IMG/VR virus record: IMGVR_UViG_3300006224_000036
Span: 1 to 25,530 of that record
Length of the DNA: 25,530 nt
Strand: one strand, 5' to 3'
Source of the DNA: a virus
Each line of letters starts with the position of its first letter. Within the stretch, counting starts at the first letter, position 1. The notes beneath the pieces were generated by a model. The model had not been told where the DNA came from. It did no database searches and saw only the letters and a list, made by a program, of their open reading frames with translations. The translations under genes were made by a program, and so were the position numbers. Positions 22,486-25,530 of the stretch are shown here, piece by piece.

Positions 22486-23238
22486 CTAGAGGATTTCCTT
22501 CGCCTCGTACCAAGCGATGCGCTGCTCCGGGGTCATCATGTCGAAGTCGGGATTCGGGTTCGGTCCGGGGTCAGCAGCCCGCTTGGGCTTGACTCCCTCG
22601 ACCTGAATCCCCTTCGCGGCGAGTTCCCTCAGAACCTTCGCCCGCTCTTCTGCGGCGATTGCCTCGCGATTGACCGTGCTTCCCTCACGAATCAACGACG
22701 CCTTTTTGAGAGAGGCGCGGATGTCCGTGAGTGACTTCGCGTTGGGCTGGAGGTTGTTGTCGATGATGACCTGCTTCAGCTCTTCAGGGTCGATTCCCTG
22801 CTTCTCAGCGAAGCTCTGAAGCTCTGACTCCGCCAAGTCGTTGTAGAGAACATCGACTTGGTTGAGCTGGCTACCGTACTTCTGCTGGAAGTACGAATCG
22901 ACCGCCAATTGAGCTTCCGGGGAAAGCTCGGGGACATCGGTCTGCGATGCCGCTGCTGCGGCTTGCGCGGGCGTCATGTTGTCCGCGAACCTCTCCACGA
23001 GCTTCTCGCGTCGAGCGATTTCCTCGAAACCGCGATTCAGGTCCTTCTCGCGCTTCTCCAACGCTTTCCGCTCCGCTTCGAGCTGCGCTCTCCAGTCAGG
23101 GACCTCTTCGGTCTCCTGCGCTGGCTCATCAGCAGCTTGCTCGGCGAATTCCGCGTAGTCTGCGGTGACGGTCTCCCTTCCTAGCACGCTCGGCTCTTCT
23201 ACTTCCTCTTGCGGCACCTCTACTTGCTCGTCCGACAT
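22486..23238 (-). CDS. Capsid scaffolding protein
   Basis: The protein has 250 residues and an ATG start 6 bases after AAAGGAG. Scaffold proteins template procapsid assembly and leave or are cleaved before DNA fills the head. The sequence shows the usual features: a very acidic, disordered N-terminus (about residues 1-48, rich in Glu), a strongly helical, heptad-like segment at about 48-85 (WRAQLEAERKALEKREKD), an Ala/Gln-rich stretch, further charged helices, and a Lys-containing C-terminal part with a Pro/Asn-rich linker (PGPNPNPDFDMM) before a final short helix. It stands directly before the coat gene (34-base gap), the standard scaffold-coat order. No protease motif (Ser-His or HExxH) was seen, so there is no sign of a fused maturation protease. 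Confidence 0.82.
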   Translation of the reverse strand: MSDEQVEVPQEEVEEPSVLGRETVTADYAEFAEQAADEPAQETEEVPDWRAQLEAERKALEKREKDLNRGFEEIARREKLVERFADNMTPAQAAAAASQTDVPELSPEAQLAVDSYFQQKYGSQLNQVDVLYNDLAESELQSFAEKQGIDPEELKQVIIDNNLQPNAKSLTDIRASLKKASLIREGSTVNREAIAAEERAKVLRELAAKGIQVEGVKPKRAADPGPNPNPDFDMMTPEQRIAWYEAKEIL

Positions 23239-23271
23239 GATTGCTCCTTTCGCTCGAACCGCGTGGGCTGG

Positions 23272-23310
23272 GCGACCGCCATAGCCGCGAAATGCGCGTG
23301 TTACGGTCGC
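23272..23310 (-). other. Weak hairpin between YkgJ-like and scaffold genes
   Basis: In the 105-base gap, GCGACCG (23272-23278) is the inverse complement of CGGTCGC (23304-23310). The 25-base loop itself contains CGCG-AAATG-CGCG, which could fold into a small inner stem. No T-run follows on the minus strand, so it is not a standard terminator. It might modulate the start of the scaffold/coat transcript or be chance in G+C-rich DNA. No convincing -10/-35 pair was seen in the gap. Confidence 0.3.
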
Positions 23311-23343
23311 TGTCCCCGCGTGTGGGCGAATGAGGTATGGGGG

Positions 23344-23757
23344 CTAGAAGCGGGGGGACGAATTCCCGCTCTCGCCAAGCACACAGCCGTCGGTGAGGTG
23401 GTAAAGCCCCACGTTCTCGGCTGTCAGCTCCTTGCAAACGACCGGCTTGCGGTCGGGATGGAGATTGCAGGTGAAGTCGTCCATCAACGCCTTACAGATG
23501 GAATCGACCTCATAGCCGCCATCAACCTTCTTGACGTCGTTCTTGCGGACCAAGACCAAGTCGAGCAAGACCTTGGCTCCGTGAAGGATGAGGTAGTCGG
23601 CGTCGTCGCGTGTTATCTCGGGCACGTCGAAAGCCCAATACCACTCGCTGAAGTCGTCGGGTTCGATTTGGAAGAACAGGTGGCGGCAACACGAAGCGCG
23701 GCACCTCCATATGTTCTCGATGCAATTGGGTTGGTCAGACTCGGAGTGCTCGGTCAC
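23344..23757 (-). CDS. YkgJ-like cysteine-cluster protein (putative metal-binding)
   Basis: This is a 137-residue protein. A GTG start at 23757 is chosen because GCGGAGG lies 6 bases upstream; it overlaps the previous gene by 23 bases. The cysteine layout is C12, C19, C23-C24, C88, C97, C108 and C125. The blocks CRASCC and CKALMDDFTCNLHPDRKPVVC resemble the UPF0153/YkgJ family, whose pattern is C-x(2-3)-CC near the N-terminus and later C..L....C..Y..RP..C; members are thought to bind zinc or an iron-sulfur centre. The enzymatic role of the family is unclear. In this phage the gene sits between portal and scaffold. It could be a host-acquired accessory gene or an assembly or modification factor. 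The family call is by motif only. Confidence 0.6.
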   Translation of the reverse strand: MTEHSESDQPNCIENIWRCRASCCRHLFFQIEPDDFSEWYWAFDVPEITRDDADYLILHGAKVLLDLVLVRKNDVKKVDGGYEVDSICKALMDDFTCNLHPDRKPVVCKELTAENVGLYHLTDGCVLGESGNSSPRF

Positions 23758-24058
23758 GGTCTGCCTCCGCGTCGTAGATGTGGAGCTTGACGTTCATCAG
23801 ACCGGCGACGCACCGGTAGCACCAATTGTGCAGCCGGTCGCCCATCGGATTGCGGTTCGCGCACGCCTTGGCGCGACGCTTCACGTCGAGCACCATCGCG
23901 GCTTGGTCGTCGATGTCGTCGGTGGCGATGAAGTACGGGCAGAGCTGGAGCTGCTGTGCCATCTCTTCCATCTGCGGGTAGAACTCCACGCGGGCGACAG
24001 CCCTCCACTCGAACTCGTCGGGGACGACCATCGCGGGCGGATTGTCGGAATACGGCAT
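23735..24058 (-). CDS. Small Cys-containing protein of the head module, function unknown
   Basis: This 107-residue protein starts directly after the portal stop codon (TAGATG). I do not recognise a named family. The middle and C-terminal parts hold four cysteines and some histidines: Cys40 in LCPYF, a Cys in KACANRNPMGD, and a CxxC in HNWCYRCVAG. Such spacing would suit a small metal-binding fold, but this is inference. The N-terminus is short and Pro-rich (MPYSDNPPAMVVPDEF). Its 3' end overlaps the next gene by 23 bases, so the two are probably co-translated; the next gene is also Cys-rich, and the pair may act together. No membrane segment or signal peptide is visible. It could be a minor head protein or a non-structural assembly factor. 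Confidence 0.6.
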   Translation of the reverse strand: MPYSDNPPAMVVPDEFEWRAVARVEFYPQMEEMAQQLQLCPYFIATDDIDDQAAMVLDVKRRAKACANRNPMGDRLHNWCYRCVAGLMNVKLHIYDAEADRDRALRV

Positions 24059-25530
24059 CTACACCTGACCCCCTGCTCCTGCCAGCCCCATCGCCGAGAG
24101 CACCTCTTCGGGTGCCATCCCGTTCGTCTGGGCTACGGCTTCGACCATCTCCAAGATGTCCTCGGGACTCATGCCCGAGAAGTCGGTCGGCATCCCCGAC
24201 ATCGCGCCTTCCATCATCTCGTCCGGAGACCCGCCCTGCATCATCAGCTCGGGCGGCATCGGTGGTGCCTCGCCGCCGGTCGGTGCCGGGGGCGGTGCTT
24301 GCAGAGCCGCGTTGAGCATATCGGGCGTGATTTGACCGCCAGCTTGCTCCGGTGGCAGCGGGTTGCCGTTCTCGTCGGTGGGCATCTCCGCCTGTGCCGC
24401 CATCTGCGCCTCGCGGTCGGCGAGGATTTGGTCGGCAATCTGCGGCGGGATGTTGGTCAGGTTGTACTTCAGGGCGTCCTCGGGGGTCACCAAGCCCATC
24501 CCAATCCACATTTCGAGGTTCTGCATCTTCTCCTGCTGTGTGGCGGGAAGCATGGACGTGTCGGCGACGATGAGGTCCATGTCAATCATTTCCTTGGTGA
24601 AACTGCCGTTCTCCCGCTTGGCAATCATGCGACCCTCGAACGGCACCTGACTCGTGACCATCTCTTCGGTCTCCGGGTCGCCCGGAACCGGCTGCATCCC
24701 CGCGACGGTGACCATCCACTCGAAGTCGGGATACTGCGCCATGAGCGCGAGCACCTGATGTCCGACCCGCTTTATCGCCCACGTGAGCCAGCGCGAAGCC
24801 ATGCGGACGCGGGTGCGGTCGGACTCGGAGATGATGGCGATTTCCTGTGCCGTTGCGGGGTTGCCCTGCCCCTGCTTGCCCTGCGTGATGTCGTGGATTG
24901 CCATGACGTCCATCGCATCGGTGTCGAGCATCCCGATGTAGTCGAACACGTGGCGCGACGGCGTGGGGGCACGTTCGACCCTGAACTGGTTCACGTCGCG
25001 GCACGGGAGAATCTGAATCGGCGCGTTGTTGACCTTGTCCGAGTCGATGCCGCTGCCCTGACCCACCAGCACGTAGCCGCCGCCGCTTCTCACCGTGGCG
25101 TCGAAGATGAACTGGCTCATCCGGTTGCGCATGACTTGGATGTTGATGAGGTCGTGGATGTCGCCGCGCCCGTAGAACCGTCCCGGCTCGGGATAGGCGT
25201 GGATGGGCGTGAACGGCATCTGCCCGTGGGCGTTGGGGTTCTTGTCGTCGTTGATGACCTGCCCACCGGCGACGATGATGCGGCGACCGCCCTTGTACTT
25301 GGGCTTGGTGCCCACGGCGACCTCGTCGGAATTGACCTCCGCCTCCCACTCGATGCGCGTGGGGTCTCGATACCACAGCTCGTAGACCTGACAGCTCGTG
25401 GCGGGGTTGGTGTTGTCGTACTTGCGGGCGTAGAGTGCCTCGTCCCCGTACGGCATCCCGATGTTCCAGTCGGGGTCGAACGTGGACTTGTCGATGGTGT
25501 AGTCCTTGTTGGCGAACAGGTCTCCGACCT
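24059..25530 (-). CDS. Phage portal protein, 5' end cut by window edge
   Basis: The frame stays open to the window edge, so the first Met seen (at 25456) is internal; 489 residues are visible. Portals form the dodecameric ring at the head vertex through which DNA is packaged and ejected. Visible signs are the stretch ending DPDWNIG, the helical middle (RNRMSQFIFDATV) and the segment GMLDTDAMDVMAIHDITQGKQGQGNPATAQEIAI, shortened here to its key part MDVMAIHDITQGKQG, which resembles the post-wing region of P22/SU10-type podoviral portals. The C-terminal 120 residues are rich in Pro, Met, Gln and Gly, a low-complexity tail common in portals. It is followed at once by the next gene (TAGATG). Its place before scaffold and coat genes supports the call. 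The assignment rests on family resemblance and gene order; no alignment was run. Confidence 0.82.
   Translation of the reverse strand, partial: VGDLFANKDYTIDKSTFDPDWNIGMPYGDEALYARKYDNTNPATSCQVYELWYRDPTRIEWEAEVNSDEVAVGTKPKYKGGRRIIVAGGQVINDDKNPNAHGQMPFTPIHAYPEPGRFYGRGDIHDLINIQVMRNRMSQFIFDATVRSGGGYVLVGQGSGIDSDKVNNAPIQILPCRDVNQFRVERAPTPSRHVFDYIGMLDTDAMDVMAIHDITQGKQGQGNPATAQEIAIISESDRTRVRMASRWLTWAIKRVGHQVLALMAQYPDFEWMVTVAGMQPVPGDPETEEMVTSQVPFEGRMIAKRENGSFTKEMIDMDLIVADTSMLPATQQEKMQNLEMWIGMGLVTPEDALKYNLTNIPPQIADQILADREAQMAAQAEMPTDENGNPLPPEQAGGQITPDMLNAALQAPPPAPTGGEAPPMPPELMMQGGSPDEMMEGAMSGMPTDFSGMSPEDILEMVEAVAQTNGMAPEEVLSAMGLAGAGGQV

Noticed and set aside
23239-23343. Promoter in the gap before the scaffold gene
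   Set aside because: No convincing -10 and -35 boxes with normal spacing. Only a weak inverted repeat and the SD are visible.
25456-25458. Portal start at the Met at 25456
   Set aside because: The frame is open upstream to the window edge, with protein-like sequence (VGDLFANKDYTIDKSTFDPD), so this Met is internal.

Overview
This window is the virion-structure region of a tailed double-stranded DNA bacteriophage (or a prophage or metagenomic phage contig). All 21 genes lie on the minus strand and read from high to low coordinates. They are packed with overlaps or gaps of a few bases, the coding DNA is G+C-rich by eye (about 60%), and most starts have clear Shine-Dalgarno (SD) sites. No integrase, terminase, replication gene, tRNA or rRNA was seen. 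The gene set (portal, scaffold, coat, adaptor, propeller-type tail tube protein, large internal proteins, and no tape measure, sheath or major tail tube) points to a short-tailed, podovirus-like particle. The host cannot be named from this window.

Layout in transcription order. (1) Head module, 25530 to 21537: a portal protein cut by the window edge, a small Cys-containing protein, a YkgJ-like cysteine-cluster protein, an acidic coiled-coil scaffold protein and the major capsid protein. (2) Sugar cassette, 21464 to 14672: a GT-B glycosyltransferase, a GT2 glycosyltransferase, an extended SDR epimerase/dehydratase, a second GT-B-like protein, a methyltransferase, a small virion-like beta protein, a second methyltransferase, an RmlB-like dTDP-glucose 4,6-dehydratase and a GT-A-like glycosyltransferase. 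(3) 14611 to 10232: an unknown small protein and two adjacent fibre-like proteins built from about 20-residue V-T/S-D-x-V-x-V-x-D-T repeats; the larger also has Fn3-like and jelly-roll-like domains and a Trp-rich tail. (4) Tail and ejection module, 10232 to 1: a head-tail adaptor, a beta-propeller tail protein with a large inserted region, a 514-residue internal protein with 54-bp tandem repeats, and a giant protein of at least 1802 residues that runs off the window at base 1.

The two most interesting things are the giant protein and the sugar cassette. The giant protein carries a papain/transglutaminase-like Cys-His-Asp triad and an HELNH zinc-peptidase motif, as in 'polyvalent' ejected proteins. 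The sugar cassette sits inside the structural operon, between coat and fibre genes, which suggests that the phage glycosylates its own virion or fibres, although the sugar-activation and later deoxysugar steps are missing here.

No stretch longer than about 105 bases lacks a gene. The largest gap (23239-23343) holds only a weak hairpin and the scaffold gene's SD. The small gap after the capsid gene holds a perfect 11-bp inverted repeat.
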